This document shows, in pieces, positions 24,169 through 32,301 of a DNA stretch of 48,784 bases (positions within the stretch are counted from its first letter, which is position 1; each line of letters begins with the position of its first letter). The DNA comes from Mucilaginibacter agri (lineage in GTDB: Bacteria > Bacteroidota > Bacteroidia > Sphingobacteriales > Sphingobacteriaceae), in NCBI RefSeq assembly GCF_009928685.1, contig NZ_WWEO01000032.1, positions 1-48,784 of the forward strand. Direction: 5' to 3'. Made by a program: the position numbers and the translations under genes. Below the pieces are notes generated by a model that did no database searches, was not told the origin of the DNA, and was given only the letters and a program-made list of their open reading frames with translations.

Positions 24169-26220
24169 TTACCAGATTTTTATTCTCGCATTTTCGGGCT
24201 TATAAAGTTTATCACCCGGTTTAATGTCAAATGCTTTGTACCATGCATCGGTATTTGAGATTGGTCCGTTTACGCGATACATTGGTGGCGAGTGCGGATC
24301 ATTATTAATACGCATCCGTACAGATTCGTCCCTTAGTTTACTGCGCCATATTTGGGCCAGGGATAAAAAGAATCGTTGATCGGGTGTAAAGCCGTCTATC
24401 TTTTTGTCGCTCTTACCTTCGGGCGTTCTCTTGAACGCCTCATAGGCTAATGCAACTCCGCCATTATCGGCTATGTTTTCACCAAGCGTGAGATTACCGT
24501 TTACATGCATGTTATTCAGTACGGTATATTGATCATATTGCTTGGCAACTGCCTGTGTTTTAGCTTTAAATTTGGCGTTGTCCTCTTTTGTCCACCAAAC
24601 GTTAAGGTTACCATCTTTGTCATACTGGCTTCCCTGGTCATCAAAACCGTGTGTCATTTCGTGGCCTATTACCATGCCTATACCACCATAGTTAATGGCA
24701 TCGTCGGCATCTTTATCAAAAAACGGATATTGTAATATCCCTGCCGGGAATACGATCTCGTTAAAGCTTGGATTGTAGTAAGCGTTCAGCGTAGGTGGTG
24801 TCATCCCCCATTTAGTTTTATCAACCGGTTTGTTTACTCTGTCAATCATCTCCTTGTAATTGTGTTTAGAGATGGATTGCATATTGGCGTAAAACGTTCC
24901 TTTATCAATGGTCACGTCATCATAATTTTTCCATTTATCCGGGTAGCCAATTTTTTTGGTAAAGGCATTTAATTTAACAATCGCTTTTTGCTTTGTTTCG
25001 GGGCTCATCCAATCCAGCTTCTCGATACGTTCTTTGTATACGGCTTGCAGATTGTTTACAAGGTCGGTAATACGTTTTTTAGCATCCGGGGTAAAATATT
25101 TCTTAACGTAAATCTGGCCAAGTAACTCGCCTAAACCGCCATCCACGGTGGCAACCATTGTCTTCCAACGCTCTTTAGGTTGCTTTTGACCGTTAAGTGT
25201 CTTATCGTTAAACTCAAAACTTGCCGCCCTGAAATCTTTGCTCAAATAATTGGCGCTATTACTAAGGGCCATAAACTTCAGCTTAGTTTTCCAGATGCTT
25301 ATCGGTTCAGACTTTAAAAGCTTTAGTAAAGCTATATCATATTTGGGCTGCCCCACTAAAATGCTGTCGGTTTTAAAACCCATGTGCTTAAACACATCAG
25401 CTAAATCAACGTCGGGTGTTTGTTTCTGGATATCTGACACCGCAAATTTGTGGTAGTTTTTAATCGGGTCGCGCAGCTCCACGGGTGTAGAATGTGATTT
25501 TGCCAGCTCGGTCTCGAGCTTTAAAATATCCTGTGCATTTTTTGCGGCGGTAGCAGCATCAACACCTGTTAAAGTAAATAACTTGGTAATATAAATCACG
25601 TAAGCGTCACGGATCTTTTTAGTATCTGCATCAGTGTTAAAATAATAATCGCGGTTAGGTAATCCCAAGCCATCCTGATAAAACTGTGGCACATCCTGCT
25701 TACTGTTCCGATCATCGGGCGCTACATAAAATCCGAACAAATAACCGTCGCCATCTTTATAACTTTCTGCCGAGTAAGTGATCAGCTCTTTATAATCCTT
25801 TAATGCATCAATTTTGTCGAGCGTCGGTTTAACCGGTGTGTAGCCCAATTTATCGATGGTTACGGTATCCATGCCGCTGCTGTAGAGGTCGCCCACTTTT
25901 TGTTCGGCGCTACCTTTCGATGCATTTTGCTTAACGGCGTCTTGTAAAATCTCGTTCAGCCTTTTTTGGGTATTGTTAAATAAAACCTTACTTAAACCCC
26001 AGCCAGTTTCCGATGCCGGGATCTCGGTTTTCTTTAGCCAGGCACCATTGGCATATTCAAAAAAATTGTCGCCGGGTTTAACTGTCGTATCCATACCTGC
26101 TTTATCAAAAAACACGGTACGCCTATTAGTAGTGTCTTCGGTGGACTGAGATGTATTGCTATTACAAGCTGTACTTAACACAGCCGGCAAAGCAAGCCAC
26201 AATAATGGTTTGATTTTCAT
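24169..26220 (-). CDS. M13 family metallopeptidase (neprilysin/PepO-like lipoprotein)
   Basis: A zinc endopeptidase of about 683 residues, exported and probably lipid-anchored (lipobox LSTAC, Cys19). The N-terminal M13 domain (PGDNFFEYANGAWLKKTEIP) and C-terminal catalytic domain (GHEMTHGFDDQG with the HExxH zinc site, and GENIADNGG with the third ligand) are complete; NAYYNPSFNEIVFPAGILQ is conserved in the family. The frame extends to 26283, but ATG 26220 starts a clean lipoprotein signal peptide and is preferred. Likely role is degradation of peptides in the periplasm or at the surface. Confidence 0.92.
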   Translation of the reverse strand: MKIKPLLWLALPAVLSTACNSNTSQSTEDTTNRRTVFFDKAGMDTTVKPGDNFFEYANGAWLKKTEIPASETGWGLSKVLFNNTQKRLNEILQDAVKQNASKGSAEQKVGDLYSSGMDTVTIDKLGYTPVKPTLDKIDALKDYKELITYSAESYKDGDGYLFGFYVAPDDRNSKQDVPQFYQDGLGLPNRDYYFNTDADTKKIRDAYVIYITKLFTLTGVDAATAAKNAQDILKLETELAKSHSTPVELRDPIKNYHKFAVSDIQKQTPDVDLADVFKHMGFKTDSILVGQPKYDIALLKLLKSEPISIWKTKLKFMALSNSANYLSKDFRAASFEFNDKTLNGQKQPKERWKTMVATVDGGLGELLGQIYVKKYFTPDAKKRITDLVNNLQAVYKERIEKLDWMSPETKQKAIVKLNAFTKKIGYPDKWKNYDDVTIDKGTFYANMQSISKHNYKEMIDRVNKPVDKTKWGMTPPTLNAYYNPSFNEIVFPAGILQYPFFDKDADDAINYGGIGMVIGHEMTHGFDDQGSQYDKDGNLNVWWTKEDNAKFKAKTQAVAKQYDQYTVLNNMHVNGNLTLGENIADNGGVALAYEAFKRTPEGKSDKKIDGFTPDQRFFLSLAQIWRSKLRDESVRMRINNDPHSPPMYRVNGPISNTDAWYKAFDIKPGDKLYKPENARIKIW

Positions 26221-26423
26221 ATAAATAGATTTTATCAAATATGCATAACCCTGTACAAATATCAAACACCGTAAATCTGTCAAAAATTCGCGCCTAAACT
26301 GTTGATAATTAGCTTCCTGTTAACAAATAAATAACATAAGCATCGTAGTAATCTGAAAACTAATTACTTACTTTTATAAACCACTGGCAAGGTTTCTGAA
26401 AATTTATACTAAATACAATTTTT

Positions 26424-26897
26424 ATGACCTGGAGAAAATTTAGCGGTGAAATACTGCAAACCCCCATTATTGAAGAAGTAGAGAAAACGATTGAGCGTGA
26501 AACCCTGCTGGGAAACAAGCTTAAAGTTTGCATTGGTACAGATTCGCAGGTAAAGGGTTCGGTTACCGACTTTGCAACTGTTATCGTTTTCTTACGCGAG
26601 CAACGCGGCGGCTTTATGTACATCCATCAGGAGCGCACTTCGCAAAAAATGAGCATTAAAGAAAGAATGCTTAGCGAAGTGCAAAAATCAATTGATATCG
26701 CTTACAAACTTTGCGACCTGCTCGATTTGTACGAGGTTGACCTGGAAGTACATGCCGACATTAACACCAACCCAATGTTTAAATCAAACCAGGCTTTGCA
26801 CGAAGCTATGGGGTACATTTTAAGCATGGGCTTTGTGTTTAAGGCCAAGCCCGAAGCGTTTGCAAGTTCTTATTGTGCTAATAAAATGGTGCAATAG
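26424..26897 (+). CDS. RNase H-like YkuK family protein (DUF458)
   Basis: A 157-residue cytosolic protein of the YkuK/DUF458 family, predicted to have an RNase H-like fold. VCIGTDSQVKGSVTDFATVIVFL matches the first strand and acidic site, VDLEVHADINTNPMFKSN the central acidic pair, and GFVFKAKPEAFASSYCAN the end. Activity has not been established for the family as far as I know. The SRPBCC gene follows after 56 bases on the same strand. Confidence 0.85.
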   Translation: MTWRKFSGEILQTPIIEEVEKTIERETLLGNKLKVCIGTDSQVKGSVTDFATVIVFLREQRGGFMYIHQERTSQKMSIKERMLSEVQKSIDIAYKLCDLLDLYEVDLEVHADINTNPMFKSNQALHEAMGYILSMGFVFKAKPEAFASSYCANKMVQ

Positions 26898-26953
26898 TAC
26901 TTAACGCCTTCGTTCACTTCAAACACTTTAACAGCTCGCCGTGTTAGCTGTAA

Positions 26954-27433
26954 GTGAAAACCTACCAATTAACATGGCAACAGTCTATGCCTATAACTTT
27001 AGAAACGGCGTGGGACTTTTTTTCGTCTCCGTTTAACCTGGCCAAGATTACACCGTCCGACATGGCGTTTAAGGTAACATCAGACAGTAATCAAACTGTG
27101 ATGTACCCCGGCATGCTCATCACCTATAAAGTGTCACCACTATTTGGCATTAAGTTGGATTGGGTGACGGAGATTACCCACGTAAAAGAGAAAGTATATT
27201 TTATAGACGAGCAACGCTTTGGCCCCTACGCACTGTGGCACCACGAACATCATTTTCAAGAAATTAAAGGCGGGGTCCATATGACCGACCGGCTTACCTA
27301 CGCTATTGGATACGGCCCTATTGGCAAATTAGCCAACGATGCCGTAGTAAGCAAAAAAGTAAATGATATTTTTCAATATCGCGAGAAAGCGATCATCAAG
27401 CTTTTTGGGCCTTACTATCATCAGATTGATTAG
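26954..27433 (+). CDS. SRPBCC family (START/Bet v 1-like) ligand-binding protein
   Basis: A 159-residue protein of the SRPBCC hydrophobic-ligand fold. It starts with GTG: the next in-frame ATG would cut the first strand (KTYQLTWQQSMPITLETAWDFF), which homologues keep. FSSPFNLAKITPSDMAF and FIDEQRFGPYALWHHEHHF are typical of the bacterial group related to cell-division inhibitor SulA-type annotations. Ligand unknown. Its stop overlaps the stop of the convergent gene in a shared TTAG. Confidence 0.85.
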   Translation: MKTYQLTWQQSMPITLETAWDFFSSPFNLAKITPSDMAFKVTSDSNQTVMYPGMLITYKVSPLFGIKLDWVTEITHVKEKVYFIDEQRFGPYALWHHEHHFQEIKGGVHMTDRLTYAIGYGPIGKLANDAVVSKKVNDIFQYREKAIIKLFGPYYHQID

Positions 27434-28260
27434 AACCTGAAAAGAGCTTGCAAACTGCCTCCGTAACCCCGGCCGGTGTTAATAGCTGTTAATGTATAAA
27501 AGCCCGATGCCGAAATTACAACACGTCGCGAAAAAGTATGTCCGTAGGTTAATGATGTTTTGGTATAGCTATAATTACGAGCCGCACCTGCTAAAATAAC
27601 GGTCGAGTTTGCTGTTGAATCAGTACTATGTGAGTAAACTCCCGATACATCCACTGTAAACTGGTTAGTTCTATCAATTGCCAAACCAATGGCTCCTAAA
27701 TAAGTAAATTGAGACGGACCGCCTGAGCCTACAAATTGACGATAACCAGCCTCGAGGTTATAAAAAGACCTCTTATCGGTAACTTTAAAGGCGCCAGTGT
27801 TCATCAATTTTATCTCTGAGCCAAACATACCTAAGCCCAAAGTTTGCTCATCATATTTTGCATACAGAGGCGCTATTCCGCCTACATATATTGATGTATA
27901 GTTTTTGTATTTATAGTTAATAAGGTTGTAGCTGAAGCCCAACTGCAAATCTCCTAAACCGTTATGGTATTTGTCGGTAGTACTCTGCTCGGCTACCTGG
28001 CGCGAAAATGGAACACTAAACATAAAATCCCAACGGCGCGATAAGCCGTATGCACCAAATAAGCCTAAGCTATATGAGGTAAAAGCTGCTTTACTGTTGG
28101 TATAATATTTTCCGTGTATATCCCAATAATCTTTAGCGGCGTAAATAGATGCAGTTGTACCTAATACAAACCGTTGTTTACCCATTGGCCAGCCTGCGTA
28201 GGCATGTTGCAGGTTTAACAGGCAGATTAACGTAACAAGCAGGGTAGAAAATTTCTTCAT
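27430..28260 (-). CDS. Outer-membrane beta-barrel protein
   Basis: A 276-residue exported protein: signal peptide (MKKFSTLLVTLICLLNLQHAYA), then repeated amphipathic strands and a C-terminal Phe (LQALFRF), as in outer-membrane barrels. The layout, with FSVPFSRQ, HNGLGDLQLGFSYNL and a SSLTYGHTF-like segment near the end, resembles the phenol MetA-pathway-like transporter family. ATG 28260 gives the signal peptide and is preferred to ATG 28293. It is 19 bases downstream of the esterase gene and probably in its operon. Substrate unknown. Confidence 0.75.
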   Translation of the reverse strand: MKKFSTLLVTLICLLNLQHAYAGWPMGKQRFVLGTTASIYAAKDYWDIHGKYYTNSKAAFTSYSLGLFGAYGLSRRWDFMFSVPFSRQVAEQSTTDKYHNGLGDLQLGFSYNLINYKYKNYTSIYVGGIAPLYAKYDEQTLGLGMFGSEIKLMNTGAFKVTDKRSFYNLEAGYRQFVGSGGPSQFTYLGAIGLAIDRTNQFTVDVSGVYSHSTDSTANSTVILAGAARNYSYTKTSLTYGHTFSRRVVISASGFYTLTAINTGRGYGGSLQALFRF

Positions 28261-28279
28261 ATTTATTTGTGGCGAACGG

Positions 28280-29707
28280 CTATGGTAAAACAAAAGTTTC
28301 TTTTATCCAATAATACTGAAACTGGTAATAAGACTCATCAACCTCATGCGTAAGATCGGGGCTAACCCAGGTTTCTTTCTTTTTGCTTCCTAACTGGTTG
28401 TACATGGCATAACTACATCTCGGCGGGCAAAGTTCGTCGAGCAAACTCACGGCAAGCAGCACGGGGCATTTTACTTGTGGCGCAAAGTTGATTGGATCGT
28501 AGTAATCCCAGAGAGCAAATAATTTCTTTTCGGTAAAGTAATGGTTCTTCTGCACGTAGTTATTCAGCATCCAAATCGGCGATTTCTTTTCGGGATACAA
28601 AGTTGGGCCAATTTTAATGGCGTCGCGCAGATCAGAATATAGAGGTAATTCGGCAGTTACTAATTTCACCCGGTTATCCAATCCGGCAAGCACAATAGCC
28701 AAACAGGCGCCCTGGCTACCACCAACAACCGCCACTTTATCCATATCCAGTCCAAAAAAATCAGAATAGGCACTAATAAAATCCATACCTCGAACACAAT
28801 CCATGTAAACTGCTCGGTAAATGTATTCATCGCGCGAATCGATGTGATTGAGATTGTATTCGCCGTGGTATTTGAGTGCGTCTTTACTGTTGCCGTTACC
28901 CCTTACATTAAGGTTAAATACAGCAAACTCGTCATCGTCCATAGTGGGCTGCATGGTAACAATATAACCCGGTAAGCGATATTTAACCGGTATGTGTCGC
29001 GGACGTTTAACCGGCAGGGTTAACCAGCCCCGTATCAAAGCATTATCCCAAGATCGCATTTCTATCAGATAAACATCCTTCTCTTTGGTCGATTGCTGTA
29101 TGTCTTTAGTAACCTTAAACTGCGGCGCAATTTTGCTTAATGTTTGCTTACTGCCATCCCAAAAATCATCAAAGTTATTGGGCTTGCTTATGGTAGTTGC
29201 TTTTATTTTCTCAGGGTCTACACCAAAAATCCGTTTTACGGTATCGTCGTAGTCTGTGAGGTTAAGCATAAACTTAATCTGGTAAAAGCCTGCCTGCTGC
29301 GGAGGTATGCTGATATCCATACTCTCGCTGCCATTTTTACCCACCTTAAAATTGTAAGCTTTTTCATAAACCTTATCGCCGAGGTCGGTATTGATTAGCA
29401 CCGATAACTTGCCTTCCTGCTTGGTTTTATAAGTGCTTTTAACGTCGAAAGAATATTTAATCTTGTCGTCCTTTTTATAAAGCGATTTTTTGGGGGAAGC
29501 ATTTACCTTGATGATCATGTCTCCATCCTCGTCGCCGCTTGGCTGCTCTTCAGCAGATTTTGCGCTTGCCTCTTTTGTGGTTTGCTTTAAGGGTAAACTT
29601 GGGATAGGCAAGCTTGGAATAGCATCATTAGACGACTTACTTTGCCCGAACAATAGCGCTGGTGCGAGTAAGATTGCTATAAATAAACTATAGGTACTTT
29701 TTTTCAT
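28280..29707 (-). CDS. Secreted acetyl-xylan esterase-like alpha/beta hydrolase
   Basis: A 475-residue exported protein. After the signal peptide and a polar linker (30-65) comes an immunoglobulin-like beta domain (about 65-165), then an acetyl-xylan esterase/cephalosporin-C deacetylase (AXE1) fold: NFDDFWD at its start, the nucleophile in VGGSQGACLA, the acid in VSLLDELCPP and the His in LTHEVDESY. The family removes acetyl groups from carbohydrates. The ATG overlaps the stop of the upstream acyltransferase gene (ATGA). The pair of acyltransferase and esterase suggests opposing addition and removal of acyl groups on a surface sugar; this is inference. Confidence 0.82.
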   Translation of the reverse strand: MKKSTYSLFIAILLAPALLFGQSKSSNDAIPSLPIPSLPLKQTTKEASAKSAEEQPSGDEDGDMIIKVNASPKKSLYKKDDKIKYSFDVKSTYKTKQEGKLSVLINTDLGDKVYEKAYNFKVGKNGSESMDISIPPQQAGFYQIKFMLNLTDYDDTVKRIFGVDPEKIKATTISKPNNFDDFWDGSKQTLSKIAPQFKVTKDIQQSTKEKDVYLIEMRSWDNALIRGWLTLPVKRPRHIPVKYRLPGYIVTMQPTMDDDEFAVFNLNVRGNGNSKDALKYHGEYNLNHIDSRDEYIYRAVYMDCVRGMDFISAYSDFFGLDMDKVAVVGGSQGACLAIVLAGLDNRVKLVTAELPLYSDLRDAIKIGPTLYPEKKSPIWMLNNYVQKNHYFTEKKLFALWDYYDPINFAPQVKCPVLLAVSLLDELCPPRCSYAMYNQLGSKKKETWVSPDLTHEVDESYYQFQYYWIKETFVLP

Positions 29708-30954
29708 TTTGAGTTCGCAGTAGCGGATGCAGCATCTTTATGAGATACCTTGTCAGCGCTTTTATTCTTAATTAAAAAGTCCGACTTGCGGATGTAATGA
29801 TTCAACGGTTCTTCTATCGTTTTGAACAGCAGTATAGAAATGCCATTTAAAATGATAAAAATAAAAATCAGGTTCAACCAATCATATTCGAACGGCGAAT
29901 GCCAATCCACTCCCCATTTATCGTACCATTCAAACACTTTATCGTTAAGCCACTCTACCCCATCATGAATATATTTATACATGTAGCCCAAGTGGATAAG
30001 ATAAAAAATGTACGAGCTTTTGCCCAGCAATTCTACAAATTTATTTGATAGTACTTTCTTTAAAACGGTGCCTTCGGTTAATAAACCATAAAAGAAAATT
30101 GCGATTGAAACAGCCAGCAGATAATTATTAACCACAATACCAAGCGGGTTGTGCAAACCAGCCGTCCACCCTGCCGGGATAGGTAATAGTGACATCAGAT
30201 ACGGGCAAATGAAAACCAGGATGATGCCAATATAGGTATACAATAATTTATTACTGCGTTGGATACCTTTTTTATGGATCATTAAGGCTAATTGGATTCC
30301 CACAAAGAATTCGAAACAACGGCCGAGGAAGGTATACACCATCATAAAGGTGAAATTTCCGAAGAAACCATACCAATCGAAATTGCGGAATATGAGCACT
30401 AACAGCGCACCGAATCCGGTAACAATAAGTGGTTGGATATAGAATTTATTATACTTTTTAGCTACCAGGAATATAAAGGGGGCCGAGAAGTAAAAGCACT
30501 CTTCTACCGTTAATGACCATCCCTGTGCAATACCCGTAAACTTTAAATCATTAAAAAAACCGCGTAAAAAAGTGACGTTCATTAGCAACAATCCAAACGG
30601 ATGTGCAAAGCCGGCAGTGACCTGAGCGTCGCCTGTAAAATAGAAGTAAGTGAAAGCACCCAATGTGAGCAAGAGGTACATTGGGTAAATGCGAGCCACC
30701 CGGTTTTTAAGATATTGCTTAAACCAATCGGTAGTTAAATAAAAATTATTGTAATAACGATAAGCGATTAAGAAACCCGATAGCACAAAGAATATGGTTA
30801 CCCCAAAATGGAACTCTTGGAGAAATCTTTTCACACTTTGGGGAAAAGATTCATCAAAAGCATACTCATAATGCGATATAAAAACCAAATATGCAGCTAA
30901 GGCACGCACGCCAGTTAATGCCGGTACATAATTTTGTAGCGTTTTTTGTGACAA
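29704..30954 (-). CDS. Acyltransferase 3 family membrane protein (OafA-like)
   Basis: A 416-residue inner-membrane protein with about ten transmembrane helices. PALTGVRALAAYLVFISHYEY, FHFGVTIFFVLSGFLIAYRY, KNRVARIYPMYLLL and GWSLTVEECFYFSAPFIF are the standard motifs of the acyltransferase 3 family, which O-acylates lipopolysaccharide, exopolysaccharide or peptidoglycan sugars. The start codon is TTG; no in-frame ATG occurs early enough to keep the first helix. It is the first gene of a three-gene minus-strand group. Confidence 0.88.
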   Translation of the reverse strand: MSQKTLQNYVPALTGVRALAAYLVFISHYEYAFDESFPQSVKRFLQEFHFGVTIFFVLSGFLIAYRYYNNFYLTTDWFKQYLKNRVARIYPMYLLLTLGAFTYFYFTGDAQVTAGFAHPFGLLLMNVTFLRGFFNDLKFTGIAQGWSLTVEECFYFSAPFIFLVAKKYNKFYIQPLIVTGFGALLVLIFRNFDWYGFFGNFTFMMVYTFLGRCFEFFVGIQLALMIHKKGIQRSNKLLYTYIGIILVFICPYLMSLLPIPAGWTAGLHNPLGIVVNNYLLAVSIAIFFYGLLTEGTVLKKVLSNKFVELLGKSSYIFYLIHLGYMYKYIHDGVEWLNDKVFEWYDKWGVDWHSPFEYDWLNLIFIFIILNGISILLFKTIEEPLNHYIRKSDFLIKNKSADKVSHKDAASATANSK

Positions 30955-31036
30955 AGTTGTAAATATTATATATAAACAGGTGGTACTCTTGCAGTAACCT
31001 TAAGTGCAATTCAAATACCAAAACCGATTTAATCAG

Positions 31037-31990
31037 TTACAACAATGCCGAACCTTGGATAATACCGTTATCAGCAATCTTTTTATCGATATAGTGTTGT
31101 ATTTCAGATTTCTTAAGTTGCCAGTTCGGTGCTATCAACAATTCGCGATCGGACAGGCCGAATAAACGTTGCACCACAACGTCGGGCCTTACCAGTGGCA
31201 ATAGTTCGCACAAGAAGTTGGCATACTCATCAAGCGTAAAAAGTTTAAACGGTTCGCGCTTATATTTAACGCCCATAACAGAACCTTCTACAATATGCAG
31301 GTGATGAAATTTCACAAACTTAATCTGCTCATGGCGGTTGATCTCATCAGCATATTTCAGCATCATCTCCTTGGTTTCCCAAGGGAAACCAAATATGGTA
31401 TGCACGCAAATATCCAGCTTACTGTTTTTAACCAGTTCAAGTGCCTTTAACAAATCTTCATGACTGCAACCCCGATTAATCTGGTTAAGCGTATCATTAT
31501 AGATAGACTCCATACCCATTTCCAGATCCACATCAAAGCGGTTGGTATAACTTTCTAGCAGGGCTATTTTTTCGGCGTCGATACAATCCGGACGGGTGCC
31601 CACAGAAAGACCGACGATGTTTTCGGGTTCAATGCTTAATGCTTCGTCATAAAGCATTTTCAGATAATGGGTTGGCGCGTAGGTGTTGGTATTAGGCTGA
31701 AAGTAAATAATAAACTTATCGGCCTTGTTACCCTTGCGGGCACGCTCCATACCTTGTATCACCTGCTCCCGTAATGTTGGCGCCTGGCGAGATACAGATG
31801 GAGTGAAAGAATCTACGTTACAATAAGTGCAACCGCCATAGCCTTTGGAACCATCGCGATTTGGGCAGGTAAACCCGCCATCAACAATAACCTTAAATAC
31901 GCGCTGGCCATCATACTTTTCGCGTAGCCATGCACCATAATTATTGTAACCTTTAAACCCTTGCGCAACTGCAGCCTCTTTAACTTCCAT
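31037..31990 (-). CDS. Radical SAM protein, YhcC/TIGR01212 family
   Basis: A 317-residue radical SAM protein. The iron-sulphur cluster cysteines are Cys42, Cys54 and Cys57 (CPNRDGSKGYGGCTYC), the spacing of the TIGR01212/YhcC group, which is related to the Elp3 catalytic domain. GLSVGTRPDCID and DVDLEMGMESIYNDTLNQINRG are conserved. The reaction is not established. A TATCTTTG element ends 5 bases before the ATG, so the transcript is probably leaderless. Confidence 0.88.
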   Translation of the reverse strand: MEVKEAAVAQGFKGYNNYGAWLREKYDGQRVFKVIVDGGFTCPNRDGSKGYGGCTYCNVDSFTPSVSRQAPTLREQVIQGMERARKGNKADKFIIYFQPNTNTYAPTHYLKMLYDEALSIEPENIVGLSVGTRPDCIDAEKIALLESYTNRFDVDLEMGMESIYNDTLNQINRGCSHEDLLKALELVKNSKLDICVHTIFGFPWETKEMMLKYADEINRHEQIKFVKFHHLHIVEGSVMGVKYKREPFKLFTLDEYANFLCELLPLVRPDVVVQRLFGLSDRELLIAPNWQLKKSEIQHYIDKKIADNGIIQGSALL

Positions 31991-31995
31991 CGGCG

Positions 31996-32003
31996 CAAAG
32001 ATA
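31996..32003 (-). promoter_or_regulatory. Promoter -7 element of the radical SAM gene (leaderless)
   Basis: TATCTTTG on the minus strand, five bases before the start codon, the same arrangement as bamD. No TTG is found at 19-21 bases upstream. Confidence 0.5.
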
Positions 32004-32096
32004 CAAATTATAACAGCTAATAAATGGGTAATCAGTCCCGTAATACCCTTAGTTATTCATTGGTTTATCGGCATTGACTACTATTGCGTTTAATAA

Positions 32097-32214
32097 AATT
32101 CCCCTCTTGAGAGGGGGCGCTATGAAACTGCGGGCTGGCAGGGGTGTGTTTCTAGGTTTACCTAAGTCCTTTAGCCAAACAAGACACACCCTAACCCCTC
32201 TCAAGAGGGTAATT
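32097..32214. repeat. MITE-like element B (empty relative of the DUF559 cassette)
   Basis: A 118-base element bounded by AATT and hairpins CCCCTCTTGAGAGGGG (32101-32116) and CCCCTCTCAAGAGGG (32195-32209). Inside each end is the AGGGGTGTGTT / ACACACCCTAA motif. The two ends match those of 18660-18770 in opposite orientation, including a GCGCTATGAAACTG-type stretch. No coding capacity. Confidence 0.75.
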
Positions 32215-32268
32215 CTTTGTGATATCCACTAACTCACCAATATATTATGCACGCATAGTATTAATGAC

Positions 32269-32276
32269 TAGATTTG
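32269..32276 (+). promoter_or_regulatory. icmF promoter -7 element
   Basis: TAGATTTG matches TAnnTTTG, 25 bases before the icmF ATG. No good TTG at the usual distance. Confidence 0.4.
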
Positions 32277-32301
32277 CTCTGTACCAATTATTCCTTTCTG
32301 A

